Shown here in pieces: positions 8,666 to 17,706 of a stretch of DNA of 64,000 bases; the first letter of the stretch is position 1, and each line of letters starts with the position of its first letter. The stretch is from positions 1-64,000 of the forward strand of contig CAKPSX010000002.1 in NCBI GenBank assembly GCA_934184665.1, in the 5' to 3' direction. The notes under the pieces are model-generated. The model had not been told where the DNA came from. It ran no database searches and saw only the letters and a program-made list of their open reading frames with translations. Origin of the DNA: an uncultured Clostridia bacterium (GTDB lineage Bacteria; Bacillota; Clostridia; TANB77; CAG-508). The position numbers and the translations under genes are program-made.

Positions 8666-10320
8666 GGTTTACCTTTAGTTGGATTAACATTATAAACAAT
8701 GTTAAAACATGAGAATTTATCTAATTCATTTTCATCAAGACAATCAAGATATATATCTAATTCTTTTAAACTTTTACAAGCAGCTATGATAGCAGGATTT
8801 AAATTAGATTGGAACATTAACTCAAATCCAAGTTCAATTGCTTCTTTAAGATGACCATGTTCTTTTTTCTTTATTAATTGATATGCTTCTCTAAATCTTG
8901 ACTTAACAGGATTTTTGAAATTATCTGTAGAAACTATATATTCATTTTGAATTAATTCTTCAACAGAAGCATATTTCTTTTTGCTTTTTTTGTATTGTTT
9001 TTCTACCTCAGATAATTTATAAGGAAGGATAACTTGGTTTTTCTCCTCAGATATTATTAATGTATCATTGTCTTTAGTTAAATCAATACCAGAGGTGTTA
9101 TGAGGTATATCATCAATTGTTGGAAGTTTAATTCCAATTTCACGAGGTTCTTCTTTTTGATGTTCCTCAATTGTAGTATTTTCAGTATTTTCAAGTTCTT
9201 CTGATTTTACATCAGTGGTATTAGATGTGTTATTTTCTGAAGTTGTATCATCAGAAACAGATGCAACTTCTGGATTGATTTCTAATTTATTTTCACTTGA
9301 AACAGCAACACCAATGCCAACAGGTTCTTTAACAGTATTTGCAACTAGATTTTCTGGTAATGGTTCAGTTGATGAAGGACTTACTGAATATGTCTCAGTA
9401 GATGTGGTACTATTTTTTTCGAACTCATCAGAAAAAGTAATTTCGTTTTTATCAACAGAAATACTTAATGCAGAATTGTTAATAGCAATTTCAACAAAGT
9501 TTTTGTTACGTCCAATTCTTGAAACATTGATATAACTAGGAACTTCTATAGGCATATTTGTTATTATGTAATATCCACCATTTTCATGAGAAATTAATAA
9601 AACATTTTCAGAATTTGAAATCTGAACACCTACAGTTGTTACAGTAAAATTGAAATTATCTTCTTCAATACAAACTGTTGCCTGATTATCCTTAAACAAA
9701 ACTTTGTAATTGTTTTGAACAGTTGAAATAGCTAGTATATCATTATCTGATTTTGGAAAGAAACATAAAAGGTCTGATGATGTTTTATCTGTGATATCTT
9801 TTACATCTCTTGAAACACTTTTCTTTTCTTCTTGTTTTGGAGCATTTGTTTCAGAAACCACTTTTTTAATTTCATTTAATTTTTCAGCATTTTTTGGCGC
9901 AACATTAGATGCATTTTTAGAAATATTAGAAAGTTGTTCATAAGAATTTATTGTTTTTTGCATTATTTCTTTAACAATATCTATGTTTTTTTCAACCTTT
10001 TCAAACAATTTATTGTATTGCTCAATATTTTGCTTAAGTGAATTTTTCTGTTCTAAAATAATATCTAAAATATTATGCAAGTTTGTTAAGTCTTGTAAAT
10101 TTATACCAACTTGAAGTTGAGCTGTTTCTAAACTTGCTAATAACATATTTTTAAATACTTCATCATTTGCGAATGTTACTGAAATTTCTTCAACATATGT
10201 ATTAATATAATCTTTGAACTTATTTTGAGAAAGTTGAAGTTCATTAATTAATTCAATTTCTTTTGTAATAACAGTTGTTAATTGGCTTTGGTTTTCTAGC
10301 TTTTTGTTATAATTAATCAT
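8653..10320 (-). CDS. Unknown 555-residue protein with helical N-terminus and acidic linker
   Basis: I do not recognise the family. Residues 1-170 look like long amphipathic helices, probably coiled coil. A middle part (about 190-310) is predicted beta-rich. A Ser/Thr/Glu-rich linker at about 310-410 looks disordered. The C-terminal 110 residues are helical and end in the basic tail KGKPKKK. There is no signal peptide or membrane segment, so it is probably cytoplasmic. Start ATG 10320 follows AAAGGAA (10331-10337) at 10 bp; an in-frame ATG at 10356 lies upstream of that site. It is a single-gene unit with its own consensus promoter and terminator. Confidence 0.75.
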   Translation of the reverse strand: MINYNKKLENQSQLTTVITKEIELINELQLSQNKFKDYINTYVEEISVTFANDEVFKNMLLASLETAQLQVGINLQDLTNLHNILDIILEQKNSLKQNIEQYNKLFEKVEKNIDIVKEIMQKTINSYEQLSNISKNASNVAPKNAEKLNEIKKVVSETNAPKQEEKKSVSRDVKDITDKTSSDLLCFFPKSDNDILAISTVQNNYKVLFKDNQATVCIEEDNFNFTVTTVGVQISNSENVLLISHENGGYYIITNMPIEVPSYINVSRIGRNKNFVEIAINNSALSISVDKNEITFSDEFEKNSTTSTETYSVSPSSTEPLPENLVANTVKEPVGIGVAVSSENKLEINPEVASVSDDTTSENNTSNTTDVKSEELENTENTTIEEHQKEEPREIGIKLPTIDDIPHNTSGIDLTKDNDTLIISEEKNQVILPYKLSEVEKQYKKSKKKYASVEELIQNEYIVSTDNFKNPVKSRFREAYQLIKKKEHGHLKEAIELGFELMFQSNLNPAIIAACKSLKELDIYLDCLDENELDKFSCFNIVYNVNPTKGKPKKK

Positions 10321-10374
10321 AATAATCTCATTCCTTTCACAAGGCATAAACATCATAATTTATGCTCAATCCAG

Positions 10375-10403
10375 ATTATAACATAAATGTGGGAAATTTC
10401 CAA
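10375..10403 (-). promoter_or_regulatory. Sigma-A promoter of the minus-strand unknown gene
   Basis: On the minus strand TTGGAA (10398-10403) and TATAAT (10375-10380) have a 17-bp spacer, giving a leader of about 50 bases before ATG 10320. Confidence 0.7.
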
Positions 10404-10484
10404 CGAATTTAATGAAAAAATTAATATATATTTTTAGATTCATAAAAATGGTGAAGAATTTATTAAATAAAAATCATAAAACTC

Positions 10485-10513
10485 TTGCTATTTTCAAGGA
10501 CAAATAGTAAAAT
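10485..10513 (+). promoter_or_regulatory. Sigma-A promoter of rpe-pgi
   Basis: TTGCTA (10485-10490) and TAAAAT (10508-10513) are separated by 17 bp, immediately before the GAGGAGGG ribosome site of rpe. This leaves a very short leader. Confidence 0.65.
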
Positions 10514-10537
10514 AGTGGCGAGGAGGGATGAGAATAA

Positions 10538-11206
10538 ATGGTAGAAATATCAACATCAATCTTATCAGTAGAAAAAGGAAAAGAGGCTGAAGTATTTTTT
10601 GCATTAGAAAAAGCAAAAACAGATTATTTCCACATAGATGTAATGGATGGAAAGTTCGTTGAAAAAGATACATACCAAAAAATGGTAGAATACAGTAATT
10701 ACATAAAAAGAATTTCAAACTTACCACTAGATGTGCATTTGATGGTAGAAAATGTAAAAGATGCAATAGAAGATTTTTCGGCAGTAGAACCAAATATAAT
10801 AACTTTTCATTTAGAAGCATGTAAAACAAAAGAAGAAGTAATGGATAGAATAAAACAAATAAAAGAAAATGGCTCAAGAGTTGGAATAGCAATAAAACCA
10901 GAAACAAATATTGAAGAAATATATGAATATTTGCCATATATACATACGTGCTTAGTAATGACAGTTGAACCAGGCAAAGGTGGACAAACATTAATAACAG
11001 ATATGTTAGCTAAAATTTCTACATTAAAGGCATATGTTGAAAAAAATAATATAGAAATAGACATAGAAGTTGATGGTGGTGTAAATATAAAAACTGCACC
11101 AAGAGTTAAAGAAGCAGGCGCTGATATTTTGGTTGCAGGAACAGCCATCTTAAAGGCTAATAATTTTGCTTCAATTATCGACGAGTTGAGGGAGATTGAA
11201 AAATAA
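10538..11206 (+). CDS. rpe: Ribulose-phosphate 3-epimerase
   Basis: The enzyme interconverts ribulose-5-phosphate and xylulose-5-phosphate in the pentose phosphate pathway. It is a TIM barrel with the metal-binding HIDVMDGKFV, then LDVHLMVEN, MTVEPGKGGQ and the C-terminal EVDGGVN and AGTAIL motifs that hold metal and phosphate. The 222-residue length is standard. The N-terminus MVEISTSILSVEKGK is less conserved than the usual KIAPSILSAD, and the usual asparagine of FVPN after MDGKF is replaced by E-K, so the active-site rim is somewhat divergent. It lies 18 bp before pgi, which joins pentose phosphates to glycolysis. Confidence 0.9.
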   Translation: MVEISTSILSVEKGKEAEVFFALEKAKTDYFHIDVMDGKFVEKDTYQKMVEYSNYIKRISNLPLDVHLMVENVKDAIEDFSAVEPNIITFHLEACKTKEEVMDRIKQIKENGSRVGIAIKPETNIEEIYEYLPYIHTCLVMTVEPGKGGQTLITDMLAKISTLKAYVEKNNIEIDIEVDGGVNIKTAPRVKEAGADILVAGTAILKANNFASIIDELREIEK

Positions 11207-11224
11207 TTAAAGGAGAGAATAAAA

Positions 11225-12532
11225 ATGTTAAACTTGAAATTAAATTTAAATAACACAGGAATAGACGAAAAAGCAATAATGAAATACAAAGGAAGAGTTG
11301 AAGAAATACATCAAGAATTACACAACAGAGCATCAGATGAAAAAGACTTTGTTGGATGGATAGATTTGCCAACAAAATATGATAAAGAAGAATTTAAAAG
11401 AATAAAAGAATCAGCAAAGAAAATACAAGAAGAATCAGAAGTATTAGTTGTAATAGGAATTGGTGGCTCATATCTAGGAGCTAGAGCAGTTATAGAAAGC
11501 TTAACAAGCTCATTTTATAATATGCTACCAGAAAAGAAAAGAAAATTCCCACAAATATTATATGTTGGAAATAATTTAAGTCCAAACTATATAAATGAAT
11601 TAATTGAAGTGCTTGGAAATAAAGACTTTTCTGTAAATGTAATATCAAAATCTGGAACGACAACAGAGCCAGCAATAGCATTCAGAATTTTCAGAGAAAT
11701 GTTAGAAAATAGATATGGAATAGATGAAGCAAGAAGCAGAATATATGTTACAACAGATAAAGAAAGAGGAGCATTAAAAACACTTGCAACAAAAGAAGGG
11801 TATGAAACATTTGTTATACCAGACAATATCGGAGGCAGATATTCAGTATTAACAGCAGTAGGACTTTTACCAATAGCTGTTGCAGGAATAGATATTGATA
11901 AATTAATGGAAGGTGCAAGAGTAGCACAATTAAAATATGAAGATCCAAACTTAAAATATAATATCTGCTATCAATATGCAATTGCAAGAAATATTTTATA
12001 TAAATTATATAAAAACACAGAAATACTAGTAAATTATGAGCCAAAATTACATTCATTTACAGAGTGGTGGAAACAATTATTTGGCGAAAGTGAAGGAAAA
12101 AATCAATTAGGAATATTCCCAGCAGGTGTTGATTTTACAACAGATTTACATTCAATGGGACAATACATTCAAGAAGGTAGAAGAAATCTATTTGAAACAG
12201 TATTAAGTATTGAAAAGCCAAACTCAGATATAGAAATAAAAGAAGAAGAAGACAATTTAGACGGATTAAATTATTTATCAGGAAAAACATTAGACTATGT
12301 AAATAAAAAAGCAATGGAAGGCACAATTGAGGCACATGTATCAGGTGATGTACCAAACATAGTTATTGAATTACCAGAATTAACAGAAGAAACAATAGGA
12401 CATTTAATATACTTTTTTGAAAAAGCTTGTGCAATGTCTGGAATGATACTTGGAGTTAACCCATTTAATCAACCAGGTGTTGAAAAATACAAAAAAAACA
12501 TGTTTAAATTATTAGAAAAACCAGGTTATTAA
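11225..12532 (+). CDS. pgi: Glucose-6-phosphate isomerase
   Basis: Pgi interconverts glucose-6-phosphate and fructose-6-phosphate. Recognised motifs are [13 protein letters not shown], the sugar-binding [13 protein letters not shown], the [16 protein letters not shown] signature, and [25 protein letters not shown] near residues 297-321, which is typical of the bacterial type. The C-terminal [12 protein letters not shown] contains the catalytic-region lysine. The 435-residue length fits the short Gram-positive form. The ribosome site AAAGGAGAG is well placed. It shares the rpe promoter. Confidence 0.96.
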   Translation: MLNLKLNLNNTGIDEKAIMKYKGRVEEIHQELHNRASDEKDFVGWIDLPTKYDKEEFKRIKESAKKIQEESEVLVVIGIGGSYLGARAVIESLTSSFYNMLPEKKRKFPQILYVGNNLSPNYINELIEVLGNKDFSVNVISKSGTTTEPAIAFRIFREMLENRYGIDEARSRIYVTTDKERGALKTLATKEGYETFVIPDNIGGRYSVLTAVGLLPIAVAGIDIDKLMEGARVAQLKYEDPNLKYNICYQYAIARNILYKLYKNTEILVNYEPKLHSFTEWWKQLFGESEGKNQLGIFPAGVDFTTDLHSMGQYIQEGRRNLFETVLSIEKPNSDIEIKEEEDNLDGLNYLSGKTLDYVNKKAMEGTIEAHVSGDVPNIVIELPELTEETIGHLIYFFEKACAMSGMILGVNPFNQPGVEKYKKNMFKLLEKPGY

Positions 12533-12572
12533 ATCTGGTTTCTAAATACAGAATGTAAGGAACGTGAAGAAA

Positions 12573-13298
12573 ATGGTAGTACAACAAGAATATAGAGTAA
12601 GATTATCAGAAGTAGGTAAAGATAATAAAATAACAAATAAAGCAATATTGGGGATATTAGAAGATGTCGCATGTAAGCACTCTGATATAGCGAAATGCGG
12701 AGTGCTTGACATTCCACAAACACATTTGACATGGCTTTTATTAGAATGGAATGTTCAAGTAATAAAAAGACCAATGTATGGAGAAACCATAATTGCCAAA
12801 ACTTGGTCAAAAGAATCAAAGAGATGTTATGCATTTCGTGATTTTGAAGTACTAGATGAAAATGGAAATATCATAATAAAAGCAATTTCAAAATGGGTTT
12901 TAATGAATATTGAAAAATGCAGAGTAGAAACAATACAAGAAGAGCTACTAAATAGATATGAACCAGAAATCAATAAAACAGTTTTTGAAGAAGAAGATTT
13001 TCCAAAAATAAAAGAGCCAGAGAGTTTTGAAAGAGAAACAATATATCAGGTTAGAAAAGCAGATATAGACATAAATGGACATATGCATAATATAAATTAT
13101 ATCGATTTAGCAAATGAAGCATTGCCAGTAGAAATTACAGTAAATAAACAATTAGATAATTTTAGAATAACATATAAAAAAGAAATAAAACTTGGAGAAA
13201 AATTTAGATGTAAATATGCTAGAGTAGAAAATAAAAATATTGTTACAATAAAAAGTGAAGATGATAAAACATTACATGCAATAATTGAGTTACAATAA
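12573..13298 (+). CDS. Acyl-ACP thioesterase (FatA-like)
   Basis: This 241-residue double hot-dog protein belongs to the bacterial acyl-ACP thioesterase family, which releases free fatty acids from acyl carrier protein. Each hot-dog half is visible: the first starts EYRVRLSEVGKDNKITNKAILGILEDVA, and the second carries the diagnostic DINGHMHNINYIDLANEALP, with the catalytic Asn and His, near residues 166-185. ATG 12573 is preferred over the GTG at 12564 because AAGGAA (12557-12562) is then 10 bp upstream. It lies 40 bp after pgi and ends at a strong terminator, so it is probably the third gene of that operon. Confidence 0.88.
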   Translation: MVVQQEYRVRLSEVGKDNKITNKAILGILEDVACKHSDIAKCGVLDIPQTHLTWLLLEWNVQVIKRPMYGETIIAKTWSKESKRCYAFRDFEVLDENGNIIIKAISKWVLMNIEKCRVETIQEELLNRYEPEINKTVFEEEDFPKIKEPESFERETIYQVRKADIDINGHMHNINYIDLANEALPVEITVNKQLDNFRITYKKEIKLGEKFRCKYARVENKNIVTIKSEDDKTLHAIIELQ

Positions 13299-13368
13299 AA
13301 ATATTAATTTGTAATAAATATTTCTAAACAGTACTAAATATAATTGCAGATTTATATGTAAAAAAATC

Positions 13369-13400
13369 AAAAAATAGCAAGAAATTCCTTGCTATTTTTT
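13369..13400 (+). terminator. Rho-independent terminator
   Basis: AAAAAATAGCAAG (13369-13381) and CTTGCTATTTTTT (13388-13400) form a perfect 13-bp stem around a 6-base loop ending in a T run. It terminates the rpe-pgi-thioesterase operon. Confidence 0.9.
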
Positions 13401-13417
13401 TAATTGTAGTGTATGAT
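13389..13417 (+). promoter_or_regulatory. Promoter overlapping a terminator arm
   Basis: TTGCTA (13389-13394) and TATGAT (13412-13417) have a 17-bp spacer. The -35 box is inside the 3' arm of the preceding terminator. The AGTG just before the -10 box is repeated at the promoter at 18127. It would drive the gene at 13463 and those behind it. Confidence 0.5.
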
Positions 13418-13462
13418 ATATAAGTAGAAATAATACCGAACAAAAAGAAAGGGGAACGTGAT

Positions 13463-13867
13463 ATGAAGAAAATAATAACTGTAGCAATAATGCTAATTAT
13501 ATTAACAATGTCATTTGGATTAAATAAAGTATATGCAGCTGAAGCTATAATAGATCAACAAAATGAAAGTAAGTTAATAAAAATAAAAGAAAATGCTGCA
13601 AAGACTTTAGATGAATATAAAGAGAAATATGGTTCAGATGCATATGGGTTAACAGCATATATTTTAAGTATAATTAGAATATACAGTATCCCATTTTGCT
13701 TTTTGGGAATAGCTATTAGTGCAATATATCAATATGTAATAGGAATCAGAAAGCTTGATACACAAGAAAAAGGATTAATTACAATGATATCATTTATAAC
13801 AATATTAGTAATATGCCAGATATTACCACTTGCATTCGGAATAGTGGTGAAATTTGGAAGGGGGTAA
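13463..13867 (+). CDS. Small secreted/membrane protein with VirB2/TrbC-like layout
   Basis: The 134-residue product has a clear signal peptide (MKKIITVAIMLIILTMSFG, probable cleavage after VYA near residue 25). A helical charged stretch of about 35 residues follows, then two membrane segments at about 64-88 and 102-124 joined by a short charged loop (IGIRKLDTQEKG). A cleaved signal plus two transmembrane helices is the layout of VirB2/TrbC-type pilins, but I see no decisive sequence match, so that link is inference. The ribosome site is AAAGGGGA. It lies 3 bp before a TadZ-like gene, so the two are almost certainly co-translated. Confidence 0.7.
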   Translation: MKKIITVAIMLIILTMSFGLNKVYAAEAIIDQQNESKLIKIKENAAKTLDEYKEKYGSDAYGLTAYILSIIRIYSIPFCFLGIAISAIYQYVIGIRKLDTQEKGLITMISFITILVICQILPLAFGIVVKFGRG

Positions 13868-13870
13868 CAA

Positions 13871-16264
13871 ATGAAAGTTTTATTTGCAGTAAGTAATGAT
13901 AAAATGTCAGAATCAATAGTAAGACAATATCAAAAAGAATATAAACAAATAATATCATATAAAAATGTTTATTACTTTAATGCAATATTAAAAGAATTAC
14001 AAAGAGATAAGACATATGACCGAATAATAATAAGTGAAGATTTAGAGCAATATGTAAACACAAACTATGAGCAAATGGACAAGTTTTTATTTGATAGATT
14101 AGATAGTATTAGTGATGAAGCTTCAAACATGAATGGAGAAGACATACCTATTATTTTGATTTGTACAGAAAGAAGAAATAAAGGTGAGCAATTATTAGTA
14201 AGATTATTTGGCATTGGGATATATAATGCAATACTTGGAACAGATAGAAGTGTAAATGAAGTATGTAGATTATTAAATAGACCACGTTCTAAAAAAGAAG
14301 CAAAAATATATTATAAAATAGATTCAGAAGATGTTACATATGAGAAAAATGATGAAAACGATGTTAGTGAACAAGAAATCCAAAATATATTAGCACATTA
14401 TAAAAGCTTAGGAAATAATGAAGAAAGATTTGTAGAAAGTTTTAATAGAATAGCAAGCCAATACAATGATACACAATTAAGAGTTATAAGTAAATTTTTA
14501 CCTTTGAATGTTAAAGCAGTTCTTGAAGCTAATTCTACAAAATATCAAGAAATAAATTCATATAATAATAAAATATCAGATAAAGTCAGAGTAAATAAAA
14601 AATCAGAGGCTAAATCAGGCACAAGTGAAGTTCTACTTCAAAATGTAAGAACACCTAAAATGAGTGAACCAGTAGTTGTTCCATCATCAATTGACACAAG
14701 CAAAAAGAAAAAAGTAGGTTCAAAATCAAATGCAAATGAAATTAAGAAAGAAGTTGTTAAGTCAATAATAAGACCAGAAAAGATTGAAGAAGTTCCTTTA
14801 GATGATATAGAAATAGAAGATATACCAAGTTTTGAAGAAACTGAGGAAACATTTGCACCAACTTTAAACTTTGAGGAAAATAACGAACCAGTAACAATAG
14901 AAGAAGAAAAAAAGGTTGAAGAACCAGTTGTTACAGATCCTCCAAAGAGAAAAAGAGGTAGACCAAGAAAAGTAGTTGAAGAACCAGTCGTACAAGCACC
15001 AAAAAGAAAAAGAGGTAGACCAAGAAAAGTAGTTGAACCAGTTGTTGAAGAACAAACTGAAAATGCAGTATTACCAGGTATTCAAGAAGAGGATGAAGGG
15101 TTTTTACCAGGCATCACTACAACAAATGTACCAAGAGAAGAAAAAGTAGTAACAAACACTAGAACAACACCTATAGAGAAAACAGGTATACCAGGTATAG
15201 AAACAAGTCATCCAGAAACATATAATCCTGTTTATGAAGATGAAGAAGATTCTGTATTACCAGGTTTTGAAAATGATGGCGAAATAGAAGAACAATACAC
15301 AAATGTATTAAAAAATCTAAAAGAAGAAAATGATAATACAACATACAAAGAACCAATAAATGTAGAAGAAAGTCAATATGAAGAATTAGATATTGAAAGA
15401 CTTTTATCACAAGGACAAAAAATAGTTGCATTTTTAGGAACAAGCAAAAATGGAACATCATTCTTAGTAAACAATGTTGCTGAATTATTATCATCAAATG
15501 GAATAGATACAGCCATTTTAGATTTAACACAAAATAGAAATGCATATTATATATATACTAGAAATGAAGATGATTTAAGAGAAAAATCAAACTATTTAAT
15601 GAGAAACCTAGTTGAAGGTAGAGCAGATGGTTTGAAAGAGCATAGAAATTTAACAATATATACATCAGCATTTGAAAATGATACAGAATTAACAAATGTT
15701 GAACCTATTATTGAAACACTTGCAAGAAATCACACAGTAGTTTTATTAGACTGTGATTTTACAACTCCAATGAAATATTTCAAATATGCTCAAGAAATAT
15801 ATCTAGTTCAATCAATGGATATATTAACAATACAACCACTTACAGCATTCTTAAGAAAACTTAGTGATAAAGGTATGCTTGAAGAATCAAAAGTAAGAGT
15901 TATATTAAATAAATTTATGAGAACAAAACAAATAAATGAAGAACTACTTATTGGAGGAATATCAATATATAATGATGCATCAATGACAGTTAGAAAAGAG
16001 TTATTTAATAGAAGAACAGTACCATATATAACAATCCCATTTGAAATGAAAACATATTTAAGATATTTAGATGGACTAGTAGTATGTGATGTATCACTAA
16101 AAGGATATTCAAAAGAATTTATGCAAAGCTTAAAACAATTAGCAAATATGATATATAATCAAGGTGATAAATCAAAGGGAAAGTATAAGCCACCATCAAT
16201 AAAAAATAATACTTTTTCAACAAATATGAGTGATACTTTAAATCAAATGAGGCAAAGCTATTAG
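13871..16264 (+). CDS. TadZ-like protein: pseudo-receiver, AT-hook-like linker, degenerate MinD-type ATPase
   Basis: This 797-residue protein opens with a receiver-like alpha/beta domain (residues 1-140) and then a helical part to about 240. A long acidic, Pro/Glu/Val-rich linker (about 250-510) contains two copies of KRKRGRPRKVVE at about 358-392, each with the GRP core of an AT hook. The C-terminal 270 residues resemble the MinD/ParA fold (IVAFLGTSKNGTSFLVNNVAELL, then VVLLDCDFTTP), but the P-loop lysine of GKT is replaced (NGTS), so ATP hydrolysis is doubtful. Receiver plus MinD is the order found in TadZ, the polar-targeting factor of Tad pili. DNA binding by the hooks is inferred only. 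Confidence 0.75.
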   Translation: MKVLFAVSNDKMSESIVRQYQKEYKQIISYKNVYYFNAILKELQRDKTYDRIIISEDLEQYVNTNYEQMDKFLFDRLDSISDEASNMNGEDIPIILICTERRNKGEQLLVRLFGIGIYNAILGTDRSVNEVCRLLNRPRSKKEAKIYYKIDSEDVTYEKNDENDVSEQEIQNILAHYKSLGNNEERFVESFNRIASQYNDTQLRVISKFLPLNVKAVLEANSTKYQEINSYNNKISDKVRVNKKSEAKSGTSEVLLQNVRTPKMSEPVVVPSSIDTSKKKKVGSKSNANEIKKEVVKSIIRPEKIEEVPLDDIEIEDIPSFEETEETFAPTLNFEENNEPVTIEEEKKVEEPVVTDPPKRKRGRPRKVVEEPVVQAPKRKRGRPRKVVEPVVEEQTENAVLPGIQEEDEGFLPGITTTNVPREEKVVTNTRTTPIEKTGIPGIETSHPETYNPVYEDEEDSVLPGFENDGEIEEQYTNVLKNLKEENDNTTYKEPINVEESQYEELDIERLLSQGQKIVAFLGTSKNGTSFLVNNVAELLSSNGIDTAILDLTQNRNAYYIYTRNEDDLREKSNYLMRNLVEGRADGLKEHRNLTIYTSAFENDTELTNVEPIIETLARNHTVVLLDCDFTTPMKYFKYAQEIYLVQSMDILTIQPLTAFLRKLSDKGMLEESKVRVILNKFMRTKQINEELLIGGISIYNDASMTVRKELFNRRTVPYITIPFEMKTYLRYLDGLVVCDVSLKGYSKEFMQSLKQLANMIYNQGDKSKGKYKPPSIKNNTFSTNMSDTLNQMRQSY

Positions 16265-16282
16265 AAATAGGAGGAAATAAAA

Positions 16283-17422
16283 TTGATAATTATAATTGGA
16301 ATTTTAGTCACAATAATAATTGTATTGTTAATATACAATATGGCAATACATAGAAAAATACAACAATTTAATAATCTAAGTAGACAAGCTAATAATTTGA
16401 GGGTATTACAAGACTTCTTAAGTACAGTTGGAGAATGTTCAACAGTTGATGAAAAAATCAGAAAAATTAATGATATATTAATAGAAAAATATGAAATCAA
16501 ATATTCAACAATAGTAGTATTTGATGGAGCTGAATATCAAGTTAAAGCATCTAATGTTGATGAAAAACATTGGGATACATTAAAAAGACTTCAAGATGTA
16601 CCAATATTTAGAGACAGCGTTTCAACAGGAAATCCAAAATATGTTACAGTAAATAATGATGCTGAAAGACTACCATATCAACAAATGGAATTTGGTAGAG
16701 CAAAATCTGCAATATTTTTCCCAATATATATAGACAATGTATATATTGGGTATTGGATAATTGAAAGTGGAGTTCCACATGATTTTGACAATATAGATAC
16801 AACAATTTTTGAAGTTGTAAAAGAAAATATTGTATCAGTATTAAGAACTGTGGTACATCAAAAAACATTAGAAGCAATTGTTAGAAAAGACTTATTTACA
16901 GGCTTATATTCAGAGGAATATTTGTACACAGAAGGAAAGAAACTTATTGATAAATATACAACATCTGCTGTATGTATGTTTAGAATAACAAATATTGAAG
17001 AAATAAATCAAAATTACTCAAGAGAACTTGGAAACCAAGTAATAATAAGAATAAGTGATTATGTAAAAAATAATATATCAAAAGAATATGTATTTATTAG
17101 ATATATGGGTCCAAAGTTTGTAATAGTATTTTCAGGAGTTGATACAGATTCAGTAACAAGTTTTATTGATGATTTGAAACAAGAAGTGGAAAAAATGAAG
17201 ATATCATTAAAAAATCCAGATGATAACTTTGAAGAAGTAGAAATAGATGGAGCAAAAAATAAGAAGAAAAAATCAGAGTTAGAAAAAGCACAAGTTAGTC
17301 CTAAACTAAACTTTGTATTGACTACATACTATAAAGGTACAGGTATGGAAGAAGTATTGAAAAAATTAGAACAATATATAGATAATGCAAGCAAAAGCGA
17401 AAATGATATAACTTGTATATAA
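16283..17422 (+). CDS. Membrane GAF and degenerate GGDEF-like protein
   Basis: The 379-residue protein starts at a TTG (AGGAGGAA at 16269-16276, 6 bp upstream). One membrane helix (residues 1-20) precedes a short coiled stretch, a GAF domain at about 45-200 (STIVVFDGAEYQV to YIGYWIIESG), and a C-terminal GGDEF-fold domain at about 205-370 that begins RKDLFTGLYSEEYL. The GGDEF loop reads RYMGPKF where RYGGDEF is expected, so cyclase activity is very unlikely; a binding or scaffold role is more probable. It follows the TadZ-like gene by 18 bp. Functions of both are unknown, but the arrangement suggests a membrane-linked sensory partner. Confidence 0.78.
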   Translation: MIIIIGILVTIIIVLLIYNMAIHRKIQQFNNLSRQANNLRVLQDFLSTVGECSTVDEKIRKINDILIEKYEIKYSTIVVFDGAEYQVKASNVDEKHWDTLKRLQDVPIFRDSVSTGNPKYVTVNNDAERLPYQQMEFGRAKSAIFFPIYIDNVYIGYWIIESGVPHDFDNIDTTIFEVVKENIVSVLRTVVHQKTLEAIVRKDLFTGLYSEEYLYTEGKKLIDKYTTSAVCMFRITNIEEINQNYSRELGNQVIIRISDYVKNNISKEYVFIRYMGPKFVIVFSGVDTDSVTSFIDDLKQEVEKMKISLKNPDDNFEEVEIDGAKNKKKKSELEKAQVSPKLNFVLTTYYKGTGMEEVLKKLEQYIDNASKSENDITCI

Positions 17423-17443
17423 TCTATAGAAATGGAGGTCAAA

Positions 17444-17698
17444 ATGGATTTTGATAAAACAATGAGTTTCAATTTTGAAAAAGAAAAAAACACAAAAACA
17501 AAAGAAATTTTAAAAGAAGTATATGAGGCACTAGTTGAAAAGGGATATAATCCTATAAATCAAATAGTAGGATATATACTATCAGGAGATCCAACATATA
17601 TAACAAGTCACAAAGAAGCAAGAAGCAAAATAAGACAAATAGAAAGAGATGAATTGTTAGAGATGATGGTAAGAAATTATATTGGATTAGATGAATAG
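17444..17698 (+). CDS. ireB: IreB family regulatory phosphoprotein
   Basis: The 84-residue product is a full match to the IreB/DUF965 family: [11 protein letters not shown] at the start, then [32 protein letters not shown] and a closing helix. In Enterococcus IreB is phosphorylated on N-terminal threonines by the PASTA kinase IreK and modulates cephalosporin resistance. One threonine in that region (DKTMS) is present here. ATG 17444 with GGAGG at 17434-17438 is preferred over the ATG at 17432 that overlaps the ribosome site. It precedes ruvX, the conserved Firmicute order. Confidence 0.93.
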   Translation: MDFDKTMSFNFEKEKNTKTKEILKEVYEALVEKGYNPINQIVGYILSGDPTYITSHKEARSKIRQIERDELLEMMVRNYIGLDE

Positions 17699-17706
17699 AG
17701 GTAAAA

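Noticed and set aside
10494..10991. Minus-strand 165-codon frame opposite rpe
   Set aside because: It is a Leu/Phe-rich mirror of an AT-rich gene with no ribosome site; rpe is clearly real.
14864..15055. Trp/Phe-rich minus-strand frame
   Set aside because: It is the reverse reading of the basic repeat linker of the TadZ-like gene.
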